In this document: positions 38,222 through 38,401 of the stretch, piece after piece
Numbering within the stretch: the first letter of the stretch is position 1
Layout of the letters: the number at the start of each line of letters is the position of its first letter
Assembly (NCBI GenBank): GCA_900766925.1
Contig: CAAFXG010000288.1
Span: 1 to 38,401, forward strand
DNA from: Lachnospiraceae bacterium
GTDB taxonomy: Bacteria > Bacillota > Clostridia > Lachnospirales > Lachnospiraceae
Direction of reading: 5' to 3'
Length of the DNA: 38,401 nt
The notes under the pieces: model-generated
Database searches by the model: none
What the model was told of the DNA's origin: nothing
What the model saw: the letters and a program-made list of their open reading frames with translations, nothing else
Position numbers and translations under genes: made by a program

Positions 38222-38401
38222 CCATAAAAAATATTTTAGAACTCCATAAAAAATATTCTAAAAAATATTCTAAAAAATATTCTAAGAGCGCCATAAAAAA
38301 TATTCTAAGAGCGCCATAAAAAATATTCTAAAAAATATTCTAAAAAATATTCTAAGAGCGCCATAAAAAATATTCTAAGAGCGCCATAAAAAATATTCTA
38401 A
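38222..38401. repeat. 70-bp higher-order tandem repeat at the window end
   Basis: Units of CCATAAAAAATATTCTAA and AAAAATATTCTA are arranged in a 70-base block that recurs exactly at 38244-38313, 38314-38383 and (cut off) 38384-38401, with AAGAGCG joining pieces. It is nearly all A/T, reaches the window edge and may continue beyond it. Confidence 0.85.

Noticed and set aside
38222..38401. CRISPR-like array at the right edge
   Set aside because: Pieces are joined without unique spacers; it is a simple higher-order tandem repeat.

Overview
The window looks like most or all of a tailed-phage genome, or a large part of one, with a contractile tail (myovirus morphology). It is AT-rich, with compact operons, good Shine-Dalgarno sequences and many ATGA or TAATG stop/start overlaps. 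TAA, TAG and TGA are all used as normal stops, so no genetic-code change is indicated. Membrane and signal-sequence genes in the lysis region suggest a host with two membranes; its identity cannot be read from the sequence. No integrase or lysogeny repressor was recognised, so nothing here shows a temperate lifestyle.

Layout. Positions 1-11476 (+ strand) hold the nucleotide-metabolism and DNA-replication block: the end of a MazG-like gene, a broken small gene, an HTH regulator, a RecB/Cas4-like nuclease, an SNF2-type helicase, a small membrane zincin-like protein, a putative ssDNA-binding protein, an AEP-type primase, a UvrD-type helicase, a dATP/dGTP diphosphohydrolase-like protein, a zinc-ribbon protein and a family A DNA polymerase. 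A strong hairpin at 11475-11519 lies between this block and the convergent block. Positions 11529-35782 (- strand) hold, in transcription order from right to left: terminase, portal, capsid protease/scaffold, cement protein, major capsid, head-tail connectors, sheath, tube, tail chaperones with a -1 frameshift, tape measure, baseplate hub and spike, baseplate J, fibres, and a lysis cassette.

Positions 35783-36360 form a non-coding divergent control region. From 36361 to the end, three small + strand genes of more extreme AT content are followed by about 870 bases of iterons, inverted repeats and tandem repeats. If the molecule is circular or circularly permuted, these genes would lie just upstream of the replication block, and the repeat zone would be the best candidate for a replication origin or control region.

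Points most worth a second look: an apparent HD phosphohydrolase domain inside the tape-measure protein; a family of dispersed stem-loop cassettes at operon joints, similar in concept to the PeSL elements of T4-like phages; two lysis genes in different frames that start 4 bases apart under one ribosome-binding site; and a slippery A7 run with a continuously open -1 frame in the tail chaperone gene.
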